From: Jiangella alkaliphila
GTDB taxonomy: Bacteria > Actinomycetota > Actinomycetes > Jiangellales > Jiangellaceae
Length of the DNA stretch: 64,000 nt
Assembly: GCF_900105925.1 (NCBI RefSeq)
Contig: NZ_LT629791.1
Coordinates: 930,001 to 994,000 of the forward strand
Direction of reading: 5' to 3'
The notes under the pieces were generated by a model, which worked only from the letters and a program-made list of their open reading frames with translations, was not told where the DNA came from and ran no database searches. The number at the start of each line of letters is the position of its first letter. Position 1 is the first letter of the stretch. Of this stretch, positions 42,099-51,700 are shown piece by piece. Both the position numbers and the translations under genes were made by a program.

Positions 42099-42725
42099 TC
42101 AGAACCCGGCCGCGACGGCGCGAGCCTCCTCCTGCGCGGTGGCCCGGCCGGACGCGACGCCGCCGCTGGCCGCGTCAGGGCGCAACGCGATCGTCTCGAC
42201 GTCGGCGACACCGGCCCAGCGCAGCCAGCCCTCCAGGTAGTTCGTCTGGAAGTCCTCGCCGAACGCCGGGCCGCGGCCGGGCGCGTAGACGGCGCTGGAG
42301 TAGACGACGGCCGCCTTCTTGCCGCGCAGCAGCCCGCGGTAGCCGCTGGCCGGGTCCAGCGCGAACACCATGCCGGGCTGGCTCACGACGTCGATGAACT
42401 GCTTGAGGACGTAAGGCACGCCGTGGTTCCACATCGGCACGCTGAACAGGTAATGCTCGGCGGCGTCGAACCGGGCGAACGCGGCGACGACCTCGCGCCA
42501 CACGTCGCGCTGCGCGGCGTCGAGATCCCGGCCGGCGAAGACCGCCATCTTCGCGTGCGCCGCCGTCGGGCCGAACTCCGGCAGCGTGCCGTCCCATAGG
42601 TCCCAGTGGGCGATCTCGTGGTCCGGGTGCGCCTCGCGATAGGCGGCGAGGAAGTCGTTCGCGAGCAGCAGCGACTCGGAGTCGGCGCCGCGCGGCGAGG
42701 CGGAGAGGTGCAGCAGGGAGGGCAT
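42099..42725 (-). CDS. azoR: FMN-dependent NADH-azoreductase
   Basis: This is a 208-residue flavodoxin-fold quinone/azo reductase. It has the FMN-phosphate loop LLHLSASPRGADSESLLLAN, the isoalloxazine-binding FSVPMWNHGVPYVLKQFID and the second loop AAVVYSSAVYAPGRG. It reduces quinones or azo dyes with NAD(P)H. It is divergent from a TetR gene with a short palindrome between them, a common arrangement in which the TetR protein senses an electrophile or quinone and derepresses the reductase. Confidence 0.92.
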   Translation of the reverse strand: MPSLLHLSASPRGADSESLLLANDFLAAYREAHPDHEIAHWDLWDGTLPEFGPTAAHAKMAVFAGRDLDAAQRDVWREVVAAFARFDAAEHYLFSVPMWNHGVPYVLKQFIDVVSQPGMVFALDPASGYRGLLRGKKAAVVYSSAVYAPGRGPAFGEDFQTNYLEGWLRWAGVADVETIALRPDAASGGVASGRATAQEEARAVAAGF

Positions 42726-42740
42726 AGTCGGATCCTTTCT

Positions 42741-42752
42741 GGACTACAGTCC
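42741..42752. promoter_or_regulatory. operator-like palindrome between azoR and tetR
   Basis: GGACT, AC, AGTCC is a 12-bp palindrome, 15 bases upstream of the azoR start and 4 bases upstream of the tetR start. It is well placed for a divergent repressor to block both genes. Confidence 0.6.
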
Positions 42753-42756
42753 GCTT

Positions 42757-43380
42757 GTGCCCGTCGATAAGAGCGGACCGTGGTCCGGTTATTCCCTCGA
42801 GGGCCCTTCGCTCCCACGAGAGCGCGCCGACGCGGCCCGCAACCGGGTCGCCGTCCTGGACGCGGCCGCCCGGCTGTTCGCGGAGCATGGGGTCGACGGC
42901 GTGACGATGGACGCGGTCGCGGCGGCGGCCGGAGTCGGCAAGGGCACGGTGTTCCGGCGGTTCGGCGACAAGGCCGGGCTGGCGGTCGCGCTTCTGGACG
43001 AGCGGGAGCGGGACCTGCAGCAGGCGATCCTCTCCGGTCCGCCGCCGCTCGGCCCCGGAGAATCGGGGCCGGTGGAACGGCTGGCGGCGTTCGTGGACGC
43101 GTACCTCGACTACGTGCTGGACCACCTCGACCTGGTGCGGATGTCCGAGACGGCGTCGCCGGGGGCGCGGTACCGGATCGGGGCGTACCGGTTCTGGCAT
43201 CGGCACGTCGCGCTGCTGCTCGCGGCCGCCGCGCCCGGCACCGACGCGGACGCGGACGCGCTGGCGCACGCCGTCCTGGCACCGCTGGCCGCCGAGCACC
43301 TGCACGCCGTCGTGGCGGAGGTCGGCGCCGCACGCGCCCGGGCCGCCGCCCGCACCGTCGCCACCCGCGCCGCTGGCTGA
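42757..43380 (+). CDS. TetR-family regulator divergent from azoR
   Basis: This is a 207-residue repressor. The HTH occupies about residues 30-80 (VAVLDAAARLFAEHGVDGVT, then GVGKGTVFRRFGDKAGLAVA). The C-terminal domain resembles the SbtR-like/TetR_C group (VERLAAFVDAYLDYVLDHLD). GTG at 42757 starts 31 bases from azoR, so both promoters overlap the palindrome at 42741. The GXGKGTVFRRFGDK motif is typical of regulators of neighbouring oxidoreductases. Confidence 0.92.
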   Translation: MPVDKSGPWSGYSLEGPSLPRERADAARNRVAVLDAAARLFAEHGVDGVTMDAVAAAAGVGKGTVFRRFGDKAGLAVALLDERERDLQQAILSGPPPLGPGESGPVERLAAFVDAYLDYVLDHLDLVRMSETASPGARYRIGAYRFWHRHVALLLAAAAPGTDADADALAHAVLAPLAAEHLHAVVAEVGAARARAAARTVATRAAG

Positions 43381-43391
43381 GCCGCCGCGCC

Positions 43392-43441
43392 TTTGCAATG
43401 AGCACCTATACGCACCGGTGCGTATAGGTGCTCATTGCAAA
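43392..43441. repeat. perfect 50-bp palindrome without spacer
   Basis: The left half, 43392-43416 (beginning TTTGCAATGAGCACC and ending ACGCACC), is the exact reverse complement of 43417-43441. It has no loop beyond the centre and is markedly AT-richer than its surroundings. It lies 11 bases beyond the tetR stop. It could be a transcription terminator or a dispersed palindromic repeat; the AT-content favours the latter. Confidence 0.85.
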
Positions 43442-43482
43442 CCGGGGCCAGCGCTCTCGTCTGGCGCGTGACCGGTCCGGTT

Positions 43483-43496
43483 TGTTAACGTTCACA
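43483..43496. promoter_or_regulatory. LacI-type operator before the arabinose regulator
   Basis: TGTTAACGTTCACA is a pseudo-palindrome (its complement reads TGTGAACGTTAACA), 31 bases upstream of the LacI-family start. The same motif with one change, TGTTAGCGTTCACA, lies upstream of the giant glycosidase at 61237-61250. A shared regulon is inferred. Confidence 0.7.
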
Positions 43497-43526
43497 GCAC
43501 ACTGCTGACCAGCGGGTGAGGTGAGT

Positions 43527-44561
43527 ATGACGCATGGGGCGGCCGGCCGGAGCCCGGTCATGGCTGACGTCGCGCGCATCGCGGGCGTCTCGCACCAGAC
43601 CGTGTCCCGCGTCCTGAACCACCACCCCAACGTCCGCCCGGCCACCCGCGACCGCGTCCTGGCGGCCATCGAGGAGCTCGGCTACCGCCGTAACCTGTCC
43701 GCCCGCGCGCTGGTCACCCGGCGCACCAACACGCTCGGCGTGGTCGCGTTCGACACCACGCTGTACGGCCCGGCCAGCACGCTGTTCGGCCTGGAGCAGG
43801 CGGCTCGCGACGCCGGGTACTTCATCAGCATCGTGAGCCTGAAGACGATCAACCGGAAGACGGTCGGCGAGGCGCTGGACTACCTCGCCGCGCAGGCGGT
43901 CGACGGGCTGATCGCCATCGCGCCGCAGGTCGAGGCCGCGGCCGCGGTGTCGGCGCTGCAGGGCAACGTGCCGGTGGTCGCGGTCGAGGGCGGCGAGGCC
44001 GACGGCATGCCGGTGGTCGCCGTCGACCAGGTGCGCGGCGCCGAACTGGCCACCCGGCACCTGCTCGACCTCGGGCACCGCACGGTCTGGCACGTCGCCG
44101 GGCCGGCCGACTGGCTCGAGGCCGAGGGCCGCCAGCGCGGTTGGCGCGCCACCCTGCGGGCCGCCGGCGTCGAGATCCCACCGGTCGTCGCGGGCGACTG
44201 GAGCCCGCGGTCCGGCTACGAGGCGGGCCGGCGCATCGCCGCCGACGCCCGCGCGAGCCGGGCGACCGCGGTCTTCGTCTCCAACGACCAGATGGCGCTC
44301 GGCCTGCTGCGCGCGCTGCACGAGGCCGGCATCCGGGTGCCGCAGGACGTCAGCATCGTCGGGTTCGACGACATCCCCGAGGCCGAGTTCCTCACGCCGC
44401 CGCTGACCACCGTCCGGCAGGACTTCGCCGAGGTCGGCCGCAAGAGCATCGCGCTGGTGCTCGACCTCATCGAGACCGGGCCGCGGCCGGTGGCCGAGCG
44501 CATCGTCGTCCCGCCGGTGCTCGTCACCCGCGCCAGCAGCACCGCACCCGCCACGACCTGA
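43527..44561 (+). CDS. LacI-family transcriptional regulator (arabinose operon)
   Basis: This is a 344-residue repressor. The LacI HTH and hinge are MADVARIAGVSHQTVSRVLN and RPATRDRVLAAIEELGYRRN. The periplasmic-binding-protein-like sugar domain follows, with TNTLGVVAFDTTLYGP and VPQDVSIVGFDDIPEAEFLTPPLTTVRQD. ATG at 43527 is chosen because GAGG sits 5 bases upstream; GTG at 43521 is in frame. It precedes araB by 46 bases in the same direction and has its own operator. The effector is likely L-arabinose or an arabino-oligosaccharide, judged from context. Confidence 0.9.
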   Translation: MTHGAAGRSPVMADVARIAGVSHQTVSRVLNHHPNVRPATRDRVLAAIEELGYRRNLSARALVTRRTNTLGVVAFDTTLYGPASTLFGLEQAARDAGYFISIVSLKTINRKTVGEALDYLAAQAVDGLIAIAPQVEAAAAVSALQGNVPVVAVEGGEADGMPVVAVDQVRGAELATRHLLDLGHRTVWHVAGPADWLEAEGRQRGWRATLRAAGVEIPPVVAGDWSPRSGYEAGRRIAADARASRATAVFVSNDQMALGLLRALHEAGIRVPQDVSIVGFDDIPEAEFLTPPLTTVRQDFAEVGRKSIALVLDLIETGPRPVAERIVVPPVLVTRASSTAPATT

Positions 44562-44607
44562 CCCGACATGACGAACCGCCGCCCCACACCGCACCAGGGA
44601 GTCACTT

Positions 44608-46278
44608 GTGAGCGATAACAACGACGACGCGGTCGTTGTCGGCGTCGACTACGGCACGCTGTCCGGACGCGCCGTCGTGGTCCGCGTCTCCGACGGCGCG
44701 GAGCTCGGCAGCGCCGTGCACGCCTACACGCACGGCGTCGTCGACCGCGAGCTGCCCGGCACCGGCGAGCAGCTGCCGCCGGACTGGGCGCTGCAGGTCC
44801 CGTCCGACTACATCGACGTGCTCAAGGCAGCCGTGCCACAGGCGGTCGCCGAGGCCGGCGTCGACCCGGCGAACGTCATCGGCATCGCCACCGACTTCAC
44901 CGCCTGCACGATGGTCCCGACGCTCGCCGACGGCACGCCGCTGAACGAGCTGCCGGAGTACGCCGATCGCAAGCACGCGTACGTCAAGCTGTGGAAGCAC
45001 CACGCCGCCCAGCCGCACGCCGACCGCATCAACACGCTGGCCGCCGAGCGCGGCGAGGCCTGGTTGCCGCGCTACGGCGGGCTGATCTCGTCGGAGTGGG
45101 AGTTCGCCAAGGGCCTGCAGCTGCTCGAGGAGGACCCGGAGCTCTACGCGGCGACCGAGCGCTGGGTCGAGGCCGCGGACTGGATCGTCTGGCAGCTCAG
45201 CGGCAGCTACGTCCGCAACGCCTGCACCGCCGGCTACAAGGGCATCAGGCAGGACGGCGGCTACCCGTCACGCGAGTTCCTGGCCGCGCTGAACCCCGAG
45301 TTCGCCGGGTTCGTCGACGACAAGCTGGACCAGCCGATCGGCCAGCTCGGCGACCGCGCCGGCGGCCTGACGGCGCAGGCGGCTGCCTGGACGGGGCTGC
45401 CCGAGGGCATCGCCGTGGCCGTCGGCAACGTCGACGCACACGTGACGGCGCCGGCCGCGCAGGCGGTCGAGCCGGGCCAGATGGTCGCGATCATGGGCAC
45501 CTCCACCTGCCACGTCATGAACGGCGACGTGCTGCGCGAGGTGCCGGGCATGTGCGGTGTCGTCGACGGCGGCATCATCGCCGGGCTGCAGGGCTACGAG
45601 GCCGGGCAGAGCGGCGTCGGCGACATCTTCGGCTGGTTCGTCGACACCTCGGTGCCCGCGAGCTACGCCGCGGAGGCCGCCCAGCGCGGCCAGAGCGTCC
45701 ACGACTACCTGACCGAGCTGGCGGCGGACCAGCGGGTCGGCGAGCACGGGCTGGTCGCGCTGGACTGGCACAGCGGCAACCGCTCGGTGCTGGTCGACCA
45801 CGAGCTGTCCGGCGTCGTCGTCGGGCAGACGCTGGCCACCAAGCCCGAGGACGTCTACCGCGCGCTGATCGAGGCGACGGCGTTCGGCACCCGCACCATC
45901 ATCGAGACGTTCAACCGCGCCGGCGTCGAGGTGACCGAGCTGATCATCGCCGGCGGACTGCTGAAGAACCGCCTGATCATGCAGATCTACGCCGACGTCA
46001 CCGGGCTGGCGCTGAGCGTCATCGGGTCCGAGCAGGGCCCGGCGCTGGGCTCGGCCATCCACGCCGCGGTCGCCGCGGGCGCGTACCCCGACGTCCGGGC
46101 CGGCGCGGCCGCGATGGGCAACGTCGACCGCGGCGTCTACCAGCCCGACCCGGACAACACGAAGGCCTACGAGGCGCTCTACGCGGAGTACGTCACGCTG
46201 CACGACCACTTCGGCCGCGGCGGCAACGACGTCATGCACCGGCTCCGGGCGATCAAGCGCGCGGCGGTGGCCCGGTGA
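44608..46278 (+). CDS. araB: L-ribulokinase
   Basis: This is a 556-residue FGGY-family kinase that phosphorylates L-ribulose to L-ribulose 5-phosphate. It has the N-terminal phosphate loop VVVGVDYGTLSGRAVVVRVS, the AraB-specific IGIATDFTACTMVPTLADGT, the central GLPEGIAVAVGNVDAHVTAP and IMGTSTCHVMNGD blocks, and a C-terminal IEATAFGTRTIIETFNRAGV with IIAGGLLKNRLIMQIYADV. GTG at 44608 has CAGGGAG 8 bases upstream. Its stop overlaps the araD start, so araB, araD and araA form one operon. Confidence 0.96.
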   Translation: MSDNNDDAVVVGVDYGTLSGRAVVVRVSDGAELGSAVHAYTHGVVDRELPGTGEQLPPDWALQVPSDYIDVLKAAVPQAVAEAGVDPANVIGIATDFTACTMVPTLADGTPLNELPEYADRKHAYVKLWKHHAAQPHADRINTLAAERGEAWLPRYGGLISSEWEFAKGLQLLEEDPELYAATERWVEAADWIVWQLSGSYVRNACTAGYKGIRQDGGYPSREFLAALNPEFAGFVDDKLDQPIGQLGDRAGGLTAQAAAWTGLPEGIAVAVGNVDAHVTAPAAQAVEPGQMVAIMGTSTCHVMNGDVLREVPGMCGVVDGGIIAGLQGYEAGQSGVGDIFGWFVDTSVPASYAAEAAQRGQSVHDYLTELAADQRVGEHGLVALDWHSGNRSVLVDHELSGVVVGQTLATKPEDVYRALIEATAFGTRTIIETFNRAGVEVTELIIAGGLLKNRLIMQIYADVTGLALSVIGSEQGPALGSAIHAAVAAGAYPDVRAGAAAMGNVDRGVYQPDPDNTKAYEALYAEYVTLHDHFGRGGNDVMHRLRAIKRAAVAR

Positions 46279-46928
46279 CCGCGCTTGACCAGCTGCGCCG
46301 CACGGTCTGCGACCTGCACGCCGAGCTGACCCGGAACCACCTGGTCGCCTGGACGTCGGGCAACGTGTCGGGCCGGGTGCCGGGCGAGGACCTGTTCGTC
46401 ATCAAGCCGTCCGGGGTGTCCTACGACGACCTCACGCCCGAGTCGATGGTCGTCTGCGACCTCGACGGCAAGCCGGTCGACGGCGAGCTGTCGCCGTCCA
46501 GCGACACCGACGCGCACGCCTACGTCTACCGAGCGATGCCCGAGGTCGGCGGCGTCGTGCACACGCACTCGACATACGCGACGGCGTGGTCGGCGCGGGC
46601 CGAGCCGATCCCCTGCGTGCTGACGGCGATGGCCGACGAGTTCGGCGGCGAGATCCCGGTCGGGCCGTTCGCGCTGATCGGCGACGACTCCATCGGCCGC
46701 GGCATCGTCGAGACGCTGACCGGGCACCGCTCGCCGGCCGTGCTCATGCAGAACCACGGCGTCTTCACCATCGGCACGAACGCCCGCGCCGCCGTCAAGG
46801 CCGCGGTGATGTGCGAGGACGTCGCCCGGACGGTGCACATCACGCGGCAGCTCGGCGAGCCGGTGCCGATCCCGGCGGAGGACATCGACCGGCTCTACGA
46901 CCGGTACCAGAACGTCTACGGGCAGTGA
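46275..46928 (+). CDS. araD: L-ribulose-5-phosphate 4-epimerase
   Basis: This is a 217-residue class II aldolase-fold zinc enzyme that converts L-ribulose 5-phosphate to D-xylulose 5-phosphate, linking arabinose to the pentose phosphate pathway. It has the phosphate-binding [20 protein letters not shown] and [20 protein letters not shown] blocks. The zinc His are in [12 protein letters not shown] and the NHG motif in [11 protein letters not shown]. The GTG start at 46275 overlaps the araB stop by four bases (GTGA). Confidence 0.96.
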   Translation: MTALDQLRRTVCDLHAELTRNHLVAWTSGNVSGRVPGEDLFVIKPSGVSYDDLTPESMVVCDLDGKPVDGELSPSSDTDAHAYVYRAMPEVGGVVHTHSTYATAWSARAEPIPCVLTAMADEFGGEIPVGPFALIGDDSIGRGIVETLTGHRSPAVLMQNHGVFTIGTNARAAVKAAVMCEDVARTVHITRQLGEPVPIPAEDIDRLYDRYQNVYGQ

Positions 46929-46941
46929 CGAGGAGATGACG

Positions 46942-48450
46942 ATGGACGACGTGTTCGGTCAGCGCGAGGTCTGGTTCCTGACCGGGAGCCAGGGGCTGTA
47001 CGGCGAGGACACGCTGCGGCAGGTGGCCGAGCAGTCCCAGGAGGTCGCCCGCGCGCTCGACGAGGCCGGCGACATCCCGGTGCGCGTGGTGTGGAAGCCG
47101 GTGCTCACCTCGGCCGACGCGATCCGCCGGGTCGCGCTCGAGGCCAACGCCGACGACGCCTGCGTGGGCCTGATCGCGTGGATGCACACGTTCTCGCCGG
47201 CCAAGATGTGGATCGCCGGGCTCGACGCGCTACGCACGCCGCTGCTGCACCTGCACACGCAGGCGAACCGGTCGCTGCCGTGGGCCGAGCTCGACATGGA
47301 CTTCATGAACCTCAACCAGGCCGCTCACGGCGACCGCGAGTTCGGCTACATCCAGTCCCGGCTCGGCGTCGCCCGCTCGACCGTCGCCGGGCACGTCAGC
47401 GACCCCGCCGTCGTCGGGCGGGTGGCCGACTGGGTGCGCGCCGCCGTCGGCTACGCCGAGGTGCACTCGCTGCGGCTGGCCCGGTTCGGCGACAACATGC
47501 GCGACGTCGCCGTCACCGAGGGCGACAAGGTCGAGGCGCAGCTGCGGCTGGGCGTCTCGGTCAACACGTACGGCGTCAACGACCTGGTCGCGGTCGTCGA
47601 CGCCGCCAGCGACGCCGAGGTCGACGCGCTGGTCGCGGAGTACGACGACGCCTACGACCTGGTGCCGGAGCTGCGCAAGGACGGCGACCGGCACGAGTCG
47701 CTGCGCTACGCCGCCCGCATCGAGGCCGGCCTGCGCACGTTCCTCACCGACGGCGGGTTCCGCGCGTTCACCACGAACTTCGAGGACCTCGGCGGGCTGC
47801 GCCAGCTGCCGGGCCTCGCGGTGCAGCGGCTGATGGCCGACGGCTACGGCTTCGGCGGCGAGGGCGACTGGAAGACGTCGGTGCTGGTGCGGACGGTGAA
47901 GTCGATGGCGGCCGGCCTGCCGGGCGGCACGTCGTTCATGGAGGACTACACGTACCACTTCGGGCCGGGCGAGCCGAAGATCCTCGGCGCGCACATGCTG
48001 GAGGTCTGCCCGACGATCTCGGCGGCGACGCCGTCGGGCGAGATCCACCCGCTGGGCATCGGCAACCGCGAGGACCCGGTCCGGCTGGTGTTCGACGCGG
48101 CGCCCGGCCCGGCGGTCGTGGTCGGGCTGGCCGACCTCGGCGAGCGGTTCCGGCTGGTGGCGAACGAGATCGACGTCGTGCCGCCGGACGAGCCGCTGCC
48201 GAACCTGCCGGTGGCCCGGGCCGTGTGGAAGCCGCGGCCGAGCCTGTCGACGTCGGCCGAGGCGTGGCTGACCGCCGGCGGGCCGCACCACACCGTGCTG
48301 TCGCAGGCCGTGGGCTCGGACGTGCTGAGTCTGTTCGCCGACATGGTGCGCACCGAGTTGCTGCTGATCGACGCCGGCACGACGACCCGTCAGTTCACCA
48401 ACGAGCTGCGCTGGAACCAGGCCTACTACCGCCTTGCCCAGGGCTTCTGA
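46942..48450 (+). CDS. araA: L-arabinose isomerase
   Basis: This is a 502-residue Mn-dependent isomerase that interconverts L-arabinose and L-ribulose, the first intracellular step. It has the N-terminal [20 protein letters not shown], then [20 protein letters not shown] and [20 protein letters not shown]. Catalytic metal ligands fall in the [20 protein letters not shown] and [20 protein letters not shown] blocks, with a late His in [21 protein letters not shown] at 46942 is chosen because GAGGAG is 6 bases upstream; ATG at 46936 would abut it. A palindromic repeat follows the gene. Confidence 0.96.
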   Translation: MDDVFGQREVWFLTGSQGLYGEDTLRQVAEQSQEVARALDEAGDIPVRVVWKPVLTSADAIRRVALEANADDACVGLIAWMHTFSPAKMWIAGLDALRTPLLHLHTQANRSLPWAELDMDFMNLNQAAHGDREFGYIQSRLGVARSTVAGHVSDPAVVGRVADWVRAAVGYAEVHSLRLARFGDNMRDVAVTEGDKVEAQLRLGVSVNTYGVNDLVAVVDAASDAEVDALVAEYDDAYDLVPELRKDGDRHESLRYAARIEAGLRTFLTDGGFRAFTTNFEDLGGLRQLPGLAVQRLMADGYGFGGEGDWKTSVLVRTVKSMAAGLPGGTSFMEDYTYHFGPGEPKILGAHMLEVCPTISAATPSGEIHPLGIGNREDPVRLVFDAAPGPAVVVGLADLGERFRLVANEIDVVPPDEPLPNLPVARAVWKPRPSLSTSAEAWLTAGGPHHTVLSQAVGSDVLSLFADMVRTELLLIDAGTTTRQFTNELRWNQAYYRLAQGF

Positions 48451-48477
48451 CCCCACCTCTCCCGCCTCTCCCACCCA

Positions 48478-48538
48478 GTTGATCATGGAAAAGGTCGGCT
48501 TCCGAGCGCCGCCGGACCCGACCTTCTCCATGATCAAC
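48478..48538. repeat. 61-bp palindromic repeat/terminator after araA
   Basis: A 21-bp stem (48478-48498 starting GTTGATCATGGAAAAGG, with 48518-48538) has 20 of 21 bases paired around a 19-base loop. It shares the GTTGATC...GATCAAC ends and GGA core with the in-frame element at 20383-20454, so it belongs to the same dispersed family. Its position 28 bases past the stop also suits termination of the ara operon. Confidence 0.8.
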
Positions 48539-48630
48539 GGCTGTCAGTGAGACGCTCGCCAAATTTCATGTCAAATGTGGCATAGTACTGTCACCGCCGT
48601 ATCGAAGAAGAGGAGACCACCGCCGCACAT

Positions 48631-48644
48631 TGTTACCGGGAACA
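48631..48644. promoter_or_regulatory. possible LacI-type operator before the GH127 gene
   Basis: TGTTACCGGGAACA is symmetric except at positions 5 and 10. It lies 65 bases upstream of the GH127 start and resembles, but does not match, the operators at 43483 and 61237. The AT-rich stretch around 48555-48600 probably holds the promoter. Confidence 0.45.
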
Positions 48645-48708
48645 CCCTCTCACCAGGGGGTTCCCGGACCCGTCAAGTGCCGACCTCGCAATGAAGGGAA
48701 GACGGAGC

Positions 48709-51700
48709 ATGACAATCGAGAAGCCGGGCCTGAGCCGCCGCACGTTCGTGCGCGCCTCCGCCATCGGCGCGGCCGCGATCGCCGCACCGACGGCCATTCC
48801 CACTGCCGCCGCAGCGGCGGTAGAGACCAGCGGCGCGGCCGCCGACGACGTGACGGGCGCCGCCCCGTACGTCGGCGCGGGCAGCAACGCGCCGGTGCGG
48901 CCGTTCTGGCCGAACGACGTCCGCCTGGGAACGGGTCTGCTGCAGGAGAAGCGCGACCGGATGAAGGCGTTCCTGCAGACGTTCGACGAGCGGCGCTTCC
49001 TCGTGCTCTTCAACAACCAGGCCGGCCGGCCGAACCCGCCCGGGGTGTCGACGCCCGGCGGATGGGAGGACGGCGGCCTGCTGAGCGGGCACTGGGCCGG
49101 CCACTACCTGAGCGCCCTCGCCCAGGCCTACGCCGACGGCGGCGAGCAGATCTTCAAGACCAAGCTGGACTGGATGGTCACCGAGCTGGCTGCCTGCCAG
49201 GCCGCCATCACAGCGCGCATCGACAACCCGGACGAGCCGGAGGAGCCCGAGGAGCCGGTCATCGGCCGGGTACCGGGCCGGTTCGGCAACGGCCTGCGGC
49301 TCAACGGCGGGAGCACCGCCCAGCACGTGCGGCTGCCCCAGGAGGCGGTGTCGCAGCTCACCAACTTCACGATCGCGACCTGGGTCAACCTCGCCCAGGC
49401 GCAGAGCTGGAGCCGGGTCTTCGACTTCGGCACCGGGACCGCCGTCAACATGTTCCTGACCGCACGCTCCGGCAGCACCGGCAACGCGCCCCGGTTCGCG
49501 ATCACGACCAGCGGCAGCGGCGGCGAGCAGCAGATCAACGGCACGTCGGCGATCCCGACCAGCCAGTGGGTGCACCTCGCCGTCAGCCTCGCTGGGAACG
49601 TCGGCACGTTGTACGTCAACGGCGCGGTCGCCGGCACCAACGCGAACATGACGCTCAACCCGACCAACCTCGGCGTCCCGGGCAACGTCTGGATCGGCCG
49701 GTCGCAGTACGGCGACCCGATGCTCAACGCGACGATCGACGAGTTCCACATCTTCGACCGGGCGCTCAGCGCGGCCGAGGTGCAGTCGCTGCAGGACTCG
49801 GCCGCCGGGACGACCGGCGGCGGCAACATCGCCTGGTACAGGTGCGACGAGACCGAGGGCGCCACGCTGCAGGACGCGTCGCCTAACGGCCGGTCGGCGG
49901 GCATCGTGCCGGTGCCGAGCGGCAACGAGCCGCTGTGGACGCCGGTCTACCCCGGCTACCTCGGCGCGATCCCGGAGGACGCGGTGATCCGTCTGGCGCC
50001 GCCGCGGTTCGCCGTCTATGGCGGCAACCTCGCCACCAACGTCTGGGCGCCGTGGTACACCCAGCACAAGATCATGCGCGGCCTGCTGGACGCCTACTAC
50101 TTGGCCGGCAACCAGACCGCGCTCGACGTCGTCACGAAGATGGCGGACTGGGCGCACAGCGCCCTGACCATCGGCGACAAGAAGCACCCGCAGTACACGG
50201 GGCCGATCACCCGCAGCGACCTCAACTACATGTGGGACACCTACATCGCCGGCGAGCTCGGCGGCGCCAACGAGATCTTCCCGGAGATCTACGCGCTGAC
50301 CGGCGACGAGCAGCACCTCGAAACCGCCAAGCTCTTCGACAACCGCGAGTCGCTGTTCGACGCGGCGGTCGACGACCGCGACATCCTCGTGGTGACGAAC
50401 CCGAGCCAGATCGGCCGCCGCCGGCCGGCCCGGCTGCACGTCAACATGCACGTGCCGAACTTCACCGGCTACCTGCGGATCTTCGAGCAGACCGGCGTGC
50501 AGGACTACTTCGACGCGGCGAAGCACTTCTTCACCTGGATCGTCCCGCACCGCATGTTCAGCCACGGCGGCACCGGCGGCAACTTCCCCGGCTCGAACAA
50601 CAACATCGAGATGTTCCAGAACCGGGACAACATCGCCAACGCGATCGCCCAGGGCGGCGCGGAGACCTGCTCGATCTACAACGTGTCGAAGCTGGCCCGG
50701 AACCTGTTCTTCCACACGCAGGACCCGGCGTACATGGACTACTACGAGCGGGCGATCTTCAACCAGATCGCCGGCTCGCGCGCCGACACGACGACGACCA
50801 GCAACCCGCAGGTCACCTACTTCCAGCCGCTGACGCCCGGCGCGAACCGGTCGTTCGGCAACACCGGCACCTGCTGCGGCGGCACCGGGCTGGAGAACCA
50901 CACGAAGTACCAGGACACCGTGTACTTCAAGTCCGCCGACGGCTCGGCGCTGTGGGTGAACCTGTTCGTGCCGTCGACGCTGACCTGGGCCGAGAAGGGC
51001 CTGGTCGTCTCGCAGGAGACGGCCTTCCCGCGCCAGGACAGCACGCGGATCACCATCCAGAGCGGCGGCGGCCTGTTCGACCTGAAGCTGCGCCGTCCCG
51101 CCTGGGCGACGAAGGGGTTCACGGTCCGCGTCAACGGCCGGCCGGCGCCCATGCAGCCGGCCGACCCCGGCACCTACGCGACGCTGCGCCGCACCTGGCG
51201 GCCGGGTGACGTCGTCGAGGTGTCGATGCCGTTCGGGATCCGGATCGAGCGGGCCATCGACCGGCCGGACACCCAGTCGATCATGTGGGGCCCGCTGCTG
51301 CTGCCGATCCTCGGCAACCCCGGTGGCGGCACGTACCGCGAGTTGACGCTGTACTCACAGCTCAAGCTGGACGGCGACTATGCGCGCTCGGCGATCACCG
51401 CGGCCGGCACCAGCCCGGCGGGCGACCAGCTGTTCACGACGCACGGGTTCAACCTGCGGCCGTGGTACGTCGGCGACACCCAGGCACACTCGGCGTACTT
51501 CCGCCGGGTCGAGCCGCGGATCGTCTTCGGGAGCATCGACACCGGTGTTCCGAACGTGAAGCGCAACGACGAGCTGCCGAACTACGACGTCCCGGTCACC
51601 GGCATCCCGCAGCCGGGCACCGACGGTCTGAGCTTCCTCGACGTCGTGTGGGACGACGCGCCGTTCAAGAACCACGGCGCGTTCGTCTCGACGGTCGCCC

